Shown here: in pieces, positions 1 to 11,829 of the stretch
Layout: each line of letters begins with the position of its first letter
Position numbering within the stretch: the stretch's first letter is position 1
DNA from: Syngnathus acus
Taxonomy: Eukaryota; Chordata; Actinopteri; Syngnathiformes; Syngnathidae
Length of the DNA stretch: 64,000 bases
Assembly (NCBI RefSeq): GCF_901709675.1
Contig: NC_051097.1
Span: 9,030,039 to 9,094,038, forward strand
Direction of reading: 5' to 3'
Program-made: the position numbers and the translations under genes
The notes under the pieces: generated by a model
Told to the model about the DNA's origin: nothing
What the model saw: the letters and a program-made list of their open reading frames with translations, nothing else
Database searches by the model: none

Positions 1-3000
1 GGATGGCTCAGATGAAGACGAATGTGGTATGTTTTTTTATTTTTTGAATATAAAACCAAATTATTAAACCAGGATTATTCAATTTAATATTTACAGACAC
101 ACTGATGACAACTCCTCCAGAAAATGGCCGCCCAAATCGACCGCCATTACCTGCCGAGACGCAACCTCCCATCAAGCCGTCTTGCACCAGTCCTTCGTTT
201 CTGTGCCCAGATTCAACTTGCATCCCCCCAACGCAAATATGTGACGGCGTTAAAGATTGCCCTGACGGCTCTGATGAGAAAACATGCCTGAAACGATGCA
301 AAAATAAATGTAAGTCAGCTGCTTTTAACTTATTCTGCATGACCCCTTTTTTTGAAATTTTTTTTTTTTACTATTCTCCCACAGCGGACTTCCTCTGCAA
401 AGACAGGCGGAGCTGTGTTCTCAAGAAGCTGGTTTGCGATGGCCGAGCTCATTGTCACGACAGCTCCGATGAGATTGACTGTTCGCCTGTAGCTCCGCCT
501 CCTCCCCCTGCCAACCGGAATTCGGTGCTGAAGTGTCGTTTAGGTTCCCAGCTATGTCAGGACGGGACTCAATGCGTTCCCTACAGCCATGTGTGTGATG
601 GAGAAAAAGACTGTCAGGATGGCTCAGATGAAGAAGAATGTGGTATGTTTTTTTTTATGTTTTTAATATAAAACCAAATATGAAACCAGGATTATTCAAT
701 TTAATATTTACAGACACAGGGATGACAACGCCTCCAGAAAATGGCCGCCCAAATCGACCGCCATTACCTGCCGAGACGCAACCTCCCATCAAGCCGTCTT
801 GCACCAGTCCTTCGTTTCTGTGTCCAGATTCAACTTGCATCCCCCCAACGCAGATATGTGACGGCGTTAAAGATTGCCCTGACGGCTCTGATGAGAAAAC
901 ATGCCTGAAACGATGCAAAAATAAATGTAAGTCAGCTGCTTTTAACTTATTCTGCATGACCCCTTTTTTTGAAATTTTTTTTTTTTACTCTTCTCCCACA
1001 GCGGACTTCCTCTGCAAAGACAGGCGGAGCTGTGTTCTCAAGAAGCTGGTTTGCGATGGCCGAGCTCATTGTCACGACAGCTCCGATGAGGTCGACTGTT
1101 CGCCTGTAGCTCCGCCTCCTCCGCCTGCCAACCGGAATTCGGTGCTGAAGTGTCGTTTAGGTTCCCAGCTATGTCAGGACGGGACTCAATGCGTTCCCTA
1201 CAGCCATGTGTGTGATGGAGAGAAAGACTGTCAGGATGGCTCAGATGAAGAAGAATGTGGTAAGTTTTTTATTTTTTGAATATAAAACCAAATTATTAAA
1301 CCAGGATTATTTAATTTAATATTTACAGACACACGGATGACACCGCCTCCAGAAAATGGCCGCCCAAATCGACCTCCCATCAAGCCGTCTTGCACCAGTC
1401 CTTCGTTTCTGTGTCCAGATTCAACGTGTATCCCCCCAACGCAGATATGTGACGGCGTTAAAGATTGCCCTGACGGCTCTGATGAGAAAACATGCCTGAA
1501 ACGATGCAAAAATAAATGTAAGTCAGCTGCTTTTAACTTATTCTGCATGACCCCTTTTTTTGAAAAATCTTTTTTTACTATTCTCCCACAGCGGACTTCC
1601 TCTGCAAAGACAGGCGGAGCTGTGTTCTCAAGAAGCTGGTTTGCGATGGCCGAGCTCATTGTCACGACAGCTCCGATGAGGTCGACTGTTCGCCTGTAGC
1701 TCCGCCTGCCAACCGGAATTCGGTGCTGAAGTGTCGTTTAGGTTCCCAGCTATGTCAGGACGGGACTCAATGCGTTCCCTACAGCCATGTGTGCGATGGA
1801 GAAAAAGACTGTGCTGATGGTTCAGATGAAGCGGAATGTGGTATGTTCAAATTTGTTCAAATTACGTGACTGGTGGAATATTGAACTTTTCTCAACTTTG
1901 ATGGTCTGCAGAAAGTCCAACTTCCTCCAGTCCGGGCTTAAATGAATCCCCTTCAACAGCCAAGCCCTTTTACAAGCAGTCTTGTCGGAGTCCAACCGTG
2001 TTGTGTCCAAATTCTTTTCTCTGCATCGCCCCGACACAAATGTGTGATGGAACAAAAGACTGTCCTGATGGATCAGATGAAGACTGTGTGAAAAAATGCC
2101 CTTCGAAGAGTAAGTTGATAAATGATGGCTTCAACCACACCAAATATATATATTTTTTTATATCACGTTTTCCTTTCCTCCATAGCCGACTTTCTTTGCA
2201 AGGATGGTAGGAGCTGCGTCTCCAGCGCTCTCGTGTGCGATGGCCGAGCTCATTGCCACGACGGCTCCGATGAGGTGGATTGTCGGAGGGTAGTTCCTCG
2301 CTTAACGACGGCTCAGGTGCTGAAATGCCGGAAGGGCACGAGGCTGTGTCAGGATGGCAAGGGATGTGTGCTCAACAGCCACATTTGTGATGGAGAAAAA
2401 GATTGTCTGGATGGATCGGATGAAGAAGGATGCCAGAATACGTGTGCAAAAGGTTGTCTTGACCATCTTCACAAATAATTTATCTATTTATATATTTTTA
2501 GTATTTTCTTTCTTTTTTTTTTTTTTTTTTTTAAAATTCTTTTTAAAAAATCTTATTTTTGGTAATTCCTCATTTTTTGCTCTATTGACTCAAAGGTGAG
2601 TTCCAGTGTGCTCACGGAGTGATGTGCATCCCCGAGGCTCAAGTCTGTGACGGGCGGGCTCAGTGTAGCGACCGTTCGGATGAGCTGGACTGCTGGGAAC
2701 AAACCAAAAGCTGCGAGTTTCGCTGTGCCGACGGCCATCGCTGCATCCCAAAGAAATTCCTGTGCGACGGAGAGCCCGACTGCGTTGACGGCACCGACGA
2801 GCTCGGCTGTGGTAAGTCCACTCGAAACCAGAATTAATTTCTGCAAATGCGCTTTGAACAAGTTTGTCTTTCCAGATGCACCAACCACGCCAACAATTAC
2901 GTCCATGTTTCCGAGTACCGCTCCGGTTTGCATCACCCCTTCAGTTCGATGCCCGACTTCATCGTTGTGCATCGCTCAAAAACAGCTTTGCGACGGGAAA

Positions 3001-6000
3001 CCGGACTGTCCAGATTCTTTTGATGAGAGCGACTGCGTTTTCAAGTGCAAAAGCCGGAGTAAGTCAACCGAAGCGGCAAATGGATTATCAAAACAATTCA
3101 CTTCTGTATTAACTCCCCTGCCCCTCCCTTCAGGGGAATTCTTGTGCAACGATCGGCGAAAGTGCATCCCCAGGATGTACGTGTGCGACGGTCGTGCCCA
3201 CTGTGCCGACTCCTCCGATGAAAAGAAGTGCAAGTCCCCCGATGGCGGTTCACCGTGTAAGATCTAAAATGAAAATCTAAATTCTGTTCGACCCAGTCCA
3301 ATCTGTTTCTCTGCGCCAAGCCTCCAGGGACAAGGCGGGTCCCCTCAAATGCCGAAACGGCTTCCAGGCGTGTAGAGACGGTCTGGGGTGCGTCATCTAC
3401 AACCACGTGTGCGACGGAGAGAAGGATTGTCAGGATGGATCGGACGAAGAGGGTTGCGCTGCTGAATGCAAAGCGGGTCGGTTTACATCTTTGAGATTAG
3501 TCCTCGAGCGTGATGGTTCATGAGATGCTTCTTTCCCCAGATGAGTTTCAGTGCCATCACGGTCACCGATGCGTCCGAACTGATCAGGTGTGCGACGGAC
3601 AGTACGACTGTCAAGACCGCTCCGATGAAATCAGCTGCGAAAGTCAAGTGTCGGGCTGCCATCACCGTTGCGATAACTCAACGCGATGCATACCGGCGAG
3701 CTTCTTGTGTGACGGCGAACGAGACTGTGCTGATGGTTCGGATGAAGACAAGTGCGGTATGTCACATTGGGGGGGGGGGGGGAAATAAAAAGGGGGCGGA
3801 GCTAGAATCAGATCAATGTCATCCCGGCAGGTTTGAAGTTCTGCGACGTGGAGCAGTTCCGCTGCACCAGCGGTCAGTGCGTGTCGGTGGCCCTTCGATG
3901 CGACGGCTACGCGGACTGTAGCGACCGCTCGGACGAGGCGGACTGCGCCAGACCGCCGCGCTGCCCGGCCGAGCTGCGATGCCCTCACAGTCACGAATGT
4001 CTGCAGAGTGAATGGCTGTGTGACGGGGAGGAAGACTGCAAGGACGGCTCGGATGAAAAAGTAGATGTATTTGGGTGATTGTCCAAATGAAATGTCACTA
4101 AAACAAAAAAATTTGCTTTTAGAACTGTGAGACAAAGCCACCGCCGTGTCGGGCGTACCAGTGGCAGTGTGGAAGCAGCAGCCAATGCATCCCCGTGTCC
4201 TGGAGATGCGACGGGAAGGCCGACTGTCACAATGGCGTGGATGAGGACAAATGTAAAAATACTTGACATTTCAACAAGGTGAATTTTGGACAATTTAGAT
4301 CTTGAACGTCTGTTTCCACAGGCAAACCGAGAAACTGCCCCTCCCACCTTTACCGGTGCGGCAGCGGCGAGTGCGTTGATCCGCGACTGGCGTGCAACGG
4401 CTTGATCAACTGTGCCGACAGCTCGGACGAGGGCGTGGGATGCATGTTGCGCAACTGCTCCAGCCCTTCACTCCCTCATTGTGATCATAGCTGTGTCAGC
4501 ACTCCAAATGGACCGGTCAGTCAAACAAAAAAATGACGGGAATTTGCATAAATTGCTCAAGTGATTCAGGGACAAATAAACCGATGAATTTTGTAAAATT
4601 AAATAAAAATACATTTAAAAAAATCTTGATTCAGGGACAAATGTACAGATACATTTAATCAAATTAAAATAAAAGAAATAATGGTTAAATTTATTTTTTT
4701 TGCAGAGGTGTTACTGCACAGCAGGTTTCACGCTACATTCCGACGCAGTCTCCTGCGTGGACACCAACGAATGCAATCTGATGCCTCACGAAGCATGTAA
4801 ACACACCTGCCTCAACACTCGTGGGTCCTACGTGTGCCGGTGCCACCCCGGCTTCTACCTGGAGCCAGACAACAAAAGCTGCAAGACCAAAGGTAGGCGC
4901 TCCAAAAGTGATTGCTTTTAAAATGTGATAAGTTTTAAATACAAAAATGAAGAATATTAATTTTTTTTTTTTTTTTTTTTTTTATCCATGATTGACAGTT
5001 GACTAAATTTAAATGAAATAACATCTGTCTTTAGATGAGCCACTGCTCGTGGCATCCGTCCAGGCAGAGCTTTTGCTTCTTGGAGTTCAAAGCGGCTCTT
5101 TGCGTCTTCTGACCTCTGCCAACCAGCCGGTCTTTTCGTTGGACTACCACTGGGCTCAGCAGAGGGTTTACTGGCTCAGTCCGGACTACCAGAGCATCCG
5201 CTGGGCTGACATGACAAAAGACTCCAGCAGTAAAGGGACACTTATCAAAGGTGCGCTTGGAATCCCAGACACCAAAATAAATAGACCGGCTTTTAAATTA
5301 AATCTGCTTCCAGGGGTCAAGTCGGATTTCATTGCGGTGGACTGGGTAGGTAAGAACCTGTACTGGGTGGACGGACTCGTAGGCCAAATTCGGGCGGTGC
5401 GCCTCAGTGACACCACGTTGAAGTCTCAAGATTACACGGTGGTGCTGGCTGAAGATCTTGAGCTGCCTCGCTCGCTGGTGCTGATCCCGCACAAAGGGTG
5501 AGGGACCCGGTCGGGAAGGACGTTGTAATTCTGGCTGCAAATCTTAACCGTCACCTCCCCCAAGGTTGATGATGTGGTCCGAGATCGGCAGCACCCCTCA
5601 GATCCAGCGCTCGGGCATGGATGGTTCCAAGAAGAAGGTGGTGGTGAGCAGCAGCTTGACCTGGCCTGTAAGTTTGGCTTACGATTTCCTGGACGAGCGC
5701 ATTTACTGGGCCGACGAGAAGCTACGCTGCATCGGATCGGCTTCTCTGGATGGAGATGATGTCAAGGTGAGCGTCATCCAACGCAAGGGGTTGGAATGTG
5801 ATTTTGGCAATCGAGTCCGGCGGCGAACGGTTCTACCATTCTTGCCAGATTCTCCAGCTGGCTGAAACTCCGAGCCCCTTCTCAGTGGCCGTGTTCAATG
5901 ATCGGATTTTCTGGTCCGACACCAAGCGGAGAACCATCCGCTCAGCTGATAAGAACACAGGGAAAGACCAGAAGGTTCTTCTCAAAAGACCAGGGCAGCC

Positions 6001-8937
6001 TTTTGGGCTGAAGGTTAGTCATCAGTTTGGAACATTTTTATTTTGTGTCAAAGGAGAGAAACAAATTTTTTTTTTTTTTTATAAATGATTTTTTTAATGT
6101 ATTTATATTTTGGAGACAAATAACCACATATGCTGTCCGTTTCCTCTCTCCAGCTGATGCATCCCCTTTCCCAGCCCGCCATATCCAACCCCTGCGACCA
6201 GCTGAGGTGCTCCCACATGTGCCTCCTCACAACCGGCGCATCCGAGATGCAGCCGGCAGCAGTTTGCCGCTGTCCAAAGGGGCTGATACTCTCCAAGGAC
6301 AAGATCACCTGCTCGCTACCGTTGGATTCGTCCTTCATCCTGCTTCTGTCTTCTACAACAGTCTATCAGGTGATTAGTCGGCTTTTGTTTTTCCAAAATG
6401 TTCCATTTATCTGATGGTGTCTCCACCCCTCCCATCCAGGTTTACTTTAAGTCCTTGCGTCAAGATGGCGTCGGTCTGAAAAGTATGCCAAACAGCCGAG
6501 TGTTGCTCATTCCTGGAGTTGTTGAGGCCACCGGACTGGATCTGGCTCTCCAAGCTTTGTCCTTGTTTGTGGCTGATGGTAAACAAGGTACTGTCGATAT
6601 GCTGAACTTAAGCGGGCCCAGATCCAGACAGGCACTGACACTAGCTGGTCGGCTTGTACAACTGAAGGTAAGAAATTAATTTGGGTTCTCAATGACTAGC
6701 ATCAAAGTGGCAGCTAAGCGTAAAGCTATTTAAGGATGATTTCGTCATGGCGCTGGCGGTTGACTGGGTGACCTCCAACGTCTACTGGAGCAGCATCGGC
6801 CGACCTAACCTCCACGTGACGAGCAGCCCTGAAGGCTACACCACCTCGCTGCTGCAGGGAAGCGTTAAGGTTGTACAACGTGGTCCCACTCATGAACTTC
6901 AATTTGGGTTGCAATGGACTCACACAGATTGTTTGATCTTCTAGCGCACAACCTCCATTGCAGTGCATCCCCCCTCGAGTCAACTTTGCTACACGGCCCA
7001 CGTGGGCAGTAAGAGCCAGGCTGAAGTGAGCTGCGCGTGGATGGATGGTCGACGCAAAACGGTGCTTTGGACAAAGTCTTCCAGCCCCCTGTCAGTGGTC
7101 TTTTCCAAGAATGGAACTTCAATCTACTGGGTTGACACAGGTTTTGAATTTAATACCTTTTTCATCATGAGTCGTTTGGACTAGTTTTTTTCTCATTGAT
7201 TAGATTTTTTATTTAAAAAAAAATTATGTATTTATTTTTTTCTTTTCACCCCATCTAGTTGAAGGCCTCATCTGCTCTATTGGACTGGATGGCTCCGGCT
7301 ACAAACAATACAAAGCAGGGCCAGGTTTAGTTACCTCCATCACGTACATTGAGAATATGCTCCTCTGGATAACACTGGAAAAGGGTAAGAATTATTTATT
7401 TATTTTAAACTGATCCATTGCTGGTGAGTCCCACTAATTAGGTATTCATCCTTTGCACTAAATTCTTCCAAATGTACCCTCCCGCTCATCAGTCTTCATC
7501 CATCGGGCAGCAAATGGCGTCAGATTAATGTAGCAATGAATAATTCACACAAGTTGAGCTTTTCATCACTTCAAGTTCATTTTCTTTGCTTGATTTATCG
7601 ATGAGGAGGAACAGTTTAATTACGATTGTTCAAGTGCGCTCCATTAAATGCCTTGCCCCCCCCCCCTTCATATTCTGATACATGAACTGTGTTTGTTTCC
7701 AACCTGTTTAGAGGTCACCAAAATGTGGTTCAGCGACAGCCACCATCCCAAACAACTTTGGTTTGAGACAAAAAGCAGCCTGGTGGAAATCCGAGCGTAC
7801 AGTCAGGACAGCCAGACAGGTGGGTCGAGCTTTACTAAACATCCTAGTTGCTAACTGAACAGTCACAAGTGAAACCTATTTTAATCACTTTTGTTCATAT
7901 CTGATTCAAATATTAGCAGGGTGTGTCCATTGGGTTACTGTGGTGACAAAACGCTGAATTTTTTTTTTTTTTTAAATACAAAATGGGCCCTGATTCCAAA
8001 CCTTATTTGCAGGATCCAATAAGTGCGCCGTCAACAACGGGGAATGCAAGCATATATGCTTGCCTTACCCCGGAGGTCGCGTGTGCAAATGTGCACGTGG
8101 TTTTTACAGCAACGGTCCCACATCCTGCGCACCAGAGCACCCGTGCCCCAAAGGGGAGCAAGCTTGTCTTGATGCTAGCAAGTGTATCAACAGCAGCAAC
8201 TTCTGTGACGGACGTGTGGACTGTCCGGACCAGTCGGACGAACAAGACTGTGAGTCTCAAATGATGCAAATTTGACTTTGAAGGAATTTTCAATTTGCCG
8301 TGTGAATTCCTTTAGGTCCACAAACGTCTGATCAACTTCCCAAGCCTCCCGTGGAACCTCCTCGGAACTCCAAGGACACGTCCTCGTGTAGTCAACAACA
8401 TTGCAGCGGCCATGGCAGCTGCGTCACTCAAGGCAAAATAATTTCCTGTCAATGCACGACTGGCTACCGAGGGACGTTTTGTCAAGAGAAGGAAAGCCGG
8501 CGAAGCCACGTCAGCGTGATCCTGGTGGTCTTCTGCCTGCTTGTTGTCCTCTTGGGTGTCTCTCTTCTTATTGCGAAAAGGCAAGGATCATCTTTGCCCG
8601 AATTTGAATTCCAGCCGACTCCAGAACACAAACGCACTTTTTAATTTAACGCAGGATTGCTATTGAAATTTTGTTTTTTTTTGTCTCGATGCAGGAAGGG
8701 CTGGCTATCAATCGGAGGCAAATCGCCAGACAAGGAAACGTTGATGTCAAACATGGTGCTGCAAAGTGACTATGCGGATGATGACTGTGAGGTAAATAAA
8801 TTCTCAGCTACCTAGCAAATAAACTAGTTTAAGTTTATTCCTGTGCCTAAGGAAGTAATTTTTTTTTTCTTTCGCTTTCATTTCCCCAGGTATTCGAGTC
8901 CCCAGCCGACTTGAAGAACCCCCCAGTAGCTTCCTAG
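1..8937 (+). CDS. LDL receptor-related protein, 3' part of gene (candidate LRP13-like receptor), 32 exons in window
   Basis: Type I endocytic receptor, 5' end outside the window; about 1,983 codons are visible. Exons: 1-26, 97-309, 385-642, 714-926, 1002-1259, 1329-1517, 1592-1840, 1912-2109, 2186-2452, 2596-2811, 2876-3058, 3134-3256, 3297-3476, 3541-3756, 3831-4060, 4123-4252, 4322-4515, 4706-4892, 5035-5250, 5314-5497, 5565-5766, 5849-6013, 6154-6369, 6440-6667, 6735-6869, 6945-7140, 7259-7384, 7712-7819, 8013-8249, 8316-8580, 8695-8791, 8890-8937. All phases agree. In order: 23 complete LDLa repeats (CDG...DC..GSDE..C calcium sites), EGF-like and calcium-binding EGF (DTNEC) at 4.4-4.9 kb, a YWTD propeller (YWLS, YWVD, IYWAD, IFWSD), EGF, a second more degenerate propeller (VYWSS, IYWVD), EGF, one more LDLa, a last EGF, a TM segment (from [12 protein letters not shown]) and a tail of about 49 residues without NPxY. 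Many LDLa repeats with two propellers fit the fish vitellogenin-binding LRP13; this is family knowledge plus inference, so no symbol is given. Confidence 0.88.
97..1911 (+). repeat. Tandem duplication of a two-exon LDLa unit (~617 bp, three copies)
   Basis: Units start at exon positions 97, 714 and 1329. Each has a one-LDLa exon, a ~75-bp intron, a two-LDLa exon and a ~70-bp intron. Introns as well as exons are nearly identical, so the duplication is recent or homogenised. Copy 3 lacks a 24-base stretch in its linker (present around 145-168) and 9 bases of the Pro-rich spacer in its second exon. The 26 exon bases at the window start end in the same way, so at least one more copy lies upstream. 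A fourth, clearly diverged unit follows at 1912-2452. Confidence 0.9.
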
Positions 8938-9040
8938 CGGTCATTTTCTGGAAACTGTTATTGCATCTGTGATGTTTGTTTTACATGGCAATACTTAGCT
9001 AAACACTAACCCGGTGCTAAAACTGATAACCCTTTTGTAG

Positions 9041-9046
9041 AATAAA
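9041..9046 (+). terminator. Polyadenylation signal of the LRP-type receptor gene
   Basis: A canonical AATAAA lies 104 bases after the receptor stop codon, the first such hexamer in the 3' UTR. Confidence 0.6.
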
Positions 9047-9059
9047 AACGAAGATTGAA

Positions 9060-10416
9060 ACAGCATTCGATATCCTTGAGTTACTGTCTGACGAATGGAA
9101 TGAGCGTTTCTCAGTTGACAAAAACAAACTGATCAACGTTTACAGTCTACTTACATAATTGGCACTGTTGCAACACAAGTGAGGCTAATTAATGACAGTA
9201 AACACCCAAAGGCTTGCAGAATAGTTGAGGTAATTGAGTTCACTTCAGAACTGCAAATAATCGTAAATGGTTTGTGTACTCATGAAACATTTAAAAAATA
9301 AAAAAATAAGTGTATAGTAACTTCATTTTTCCCAACTTGAGGGGGGACAACAACAAAATTGACAATGCAGCAGTGGCATTGCGCCCAAATGCTTTCCAAG
9401 CTCCTCCTGTGTCACATTCTGCAGCCACAGGTCACTTTTCACACACACTTGCATTTGGTTCGGAAGTCCTTGCCTTTTTGAACTTCTGTGGATTGCAATT
9501 GAAACGAATCAATCTTCCATACCGTCTGGTTGGTTGACTGACTCTCAAAGGATCTCGTAGCTGGACCGCACCCGAGCTGAAATAGAGACGAAAGCACACT
9601 GAATGAAGCTGGGGGAATTTTTACCTCTGCCAAGGAAACATGGGTAAGTTTGTTCCCCCCCCTTTCCTTTCCTGTTCATATCAATCTGTAATTTTTAATG
9701 GTGCAGATGTCAATTAACTGTCTTTAGCGCTGATTAACTTTTTATGTTTCTCCTGCCATGCCAAGCTATTAACGTGGCTATTGTATTTTGTACTTGTCTA
9801 ATTTTAACCTTCAAGAATATCTGCACTGACTTCATTCCAGACATCATTCACTCAACAGTATAAAGCATCTACTGAATTTCTTCTACAAAAAGTGTGAATA
9901 ATTCAAAGATACTTTATTCAGCTAAGTGGAGTCACAAGTCGAGTCTTTACAAGAGCTTTAAAAGTTGAATACATTTTCTTTCTGGGATTTAACAGGAATG
10001 TAAGACCACACCACAGGTCCACAAACATCAGGTCAATGAGTCTCGTTGAAACTTGTCCTCTCTCGAGCCCCACCTACCTCCTCAACTTCCATTGAAGCCC
10101 AGAGGTAAGTGTGTGTGCGTGCAAAAAGTTTCTCAGCCAAATGTTTTTGAATCAAATCCCTTTACGCGGTCAGATACAGGAAGTAAAAATGTTGCATTGC
10201 CACCACACACACCAAATTAAAATCATCTTGTTTAGTTTTTCTGCAATTACGTGAAGGATTACTCAAATTCCCTCTCAAGCTTCCACATGATGTGCAGGTA
10301 TGACTCACTTGTAAATATGAGCGAGAAGGCGGGGCCTGTGCTTCTGTGTTAAAAGAAGTAAAAGCAAGAGGTATTCACAGGTCTCTGCTTTCAACCCCTT
10401 CCCTGTTTTGTTACAG
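9060..10416. other. Intergenic stretch between receptor and EGF-TM gene
   Basis: No coding region is recognised. Two donor-like sites may mark noncoding first exons of the next gene: CATGG followed by GTAAGT near 9640, and CAGAG followed by GTAAGTGTG near 10105. Otherwise the sequence is AT-rich single-copy DNA. Confidence 0.4.
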
Positions 10417-10520
10417 ATTCCCTCACTGAAAGCGGAACTCGACGCTTAATTTTAATCTCACGCAGACGCCCTACAAGGGGGAAAAAACAAATCTTTGTGG
10501 CGAGGAAACAAGTTCTTGAG
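10417..10520 (+). other. Probable 5' UTR exon of the EGF-TM gene
   Basis: It is bounded by a TTACAG acceptor and a consensus GTGAGT donor. It would splice to the acceptor at 11071-11073, six bases before the ATG. It contains no ATG. The 35-codon open reading through it in the downstream frame is short enough to be chance. Confidence 0.45.
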
Positions 10521-11079
10521 GTGAGTCATTTTTTCTTCTTGCTGCTTTAGCTCAAAGTAAATTTTCCCATGTTTTAAATCTGAAAAGTACTCCGCACAAT
10601 AGATTTATTTAAATTGTATTTGGTTACACTTTAAATCAATTTGGTTTGTTTAATACAAGTTGTGGGGTTTTAATAAGAACCAGTTCTGAATTCTTTGAGA
10701 TTTTCTATTTGGGGTTGGACTACAAAACACTAGATTGCCGGACTGTATCAATTTACATACAGTAGATAAATTCTTTTGTTGATAGTAAGTGAAATTCATT
10801 GCTTTAATTGTTGATGTCATTTCTGAATCATGATTATGGATTTGTTACTTTGTTAGGGACCTTGCACACCTACACATATTACGCAACATCATTCCACCCC
10901 AAACGTAAGGATTAGTTCCAGAAACAATAGTCATTGGCACGCTTTATAATAACATTCGCAGGGCCCCAAACTAACTTTGAGCTCGTGTTTACATTATTAC
11001 GGATAAATGGGCAGAAAAAAATAAACTTTTTTTTAATATTCATCAATCCTCACATTCCTCCTCCACTTTCCAGACGACG

Positions 11080-11750
11080 ATGACGAGCGCCCCCCGACCG
11101 AGAGGCATCGACTACAACCTCCCCACCTGCGGCGAGATCCGATGCAACGGACGGGGTTTTTGCGTGCTCCCCCCCGGCGGCGGCTTAGGCTTCGCGTGCG
11201 AGTGCCACCTGGGCTACCGGGGCGAATCCTGCCAGCTTACATTTAACGGATCGCTTAGCCTCCCGCTGACCATAGGCGTGGTCGCTGCCCTTCTCTGTTT
11301 GGTGATCATGGCGTTCATCTTTGCTAAATTGCGACAGAAGCATATTCAGAAACAGAAGGAGAGGTAAAATGTTTTACAATTCGGTGAAGCTAAGGTTGAC
11401 CTTTTTGACCCTCCATTTGGTACCACCCCAAAAAAATCAGTACTGGCCATTGCTGTGCATAGTAAAAATAATATACAAATTATTTGAAAAATTACAAAAG
11501 AAATTACAGTATTTCCGTATCCTATTTTTTGTTTCCAGAATCTTGCAGCAAAACCAGATGAAACAAGTTATTTGTGAAGTGAGTCCATCACAATGAAACC
11601 GAAGGTATGTGTTCAATAAGCGCAATGATGTAGTCCAGCATGTCTGCTGCACACTAAAAATAGTAGAAAAAGATGCTAGTTTGTACTTTTTTTATTTTTA
11701 TTTTTTAGAATGTTGCCAATCGTTGGCATACTGATGAGAGTTCACGTTAA
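11080..11750 (+). CDS. Small single-EGF, single-pass membrane protein, not recognised
   Basis: Coding exons 11080-11363 and 11539-11578, then probably 11709-11750 (strong donor GAA/GTGAGT and a pyrimidine-rich acceptor), giving about 121 residues ending in DESSR. If the last intron is kept, the reading stops at 11596 instead (113 residues ending in SPSQ). One EGF-like domain spans roughly residues 13-47 (C....C.....C, then CEC, GYRGESC). A hydrophobic segment follows (about residues 54-78) and then a basic KLRQKHIQKQKER stretch, which predicts N-outside topology without a cleaved signal peptide. An upstream spliced exon (10417-10520, donor GTGAGT) is probably 5' UTR; it is also open in frame, so a longer N-terminus cannot be excluded. 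AATAAA is at 11796-11801. The EGF-then-TM layout and the phase-2 exon end match the last EGF/TM exon of the receptor just upstream. Confidence 0.6.
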
Positions 11751-11795
11751 AGTAAACCAGTTGAGCCTGCTTTCTTGGCAAGGTCATTGGGTTAT

Positions 11796-11801
11796 AATAA
11801 A
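11796..11801 (+). terminator. Polyadenylation signal of the EGF-TM gene
   Basis: AATAAA about 45 bases after the downstream of the two possible stop codons. Confidence 0.5.
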
Positions 11802-11829
11802 GTTTTTTTTATTTGATGGTTCGTTCTCA

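Noticed and set aside
97-1911. Regularly spaced direct repeats that might suggest a CRISPR-like array
   Set aside because: The repeats are LDLa-coding exon pairs with introns in a eukaryotic gene; unit length (~617 bp) and coding content exclude CRISPR.
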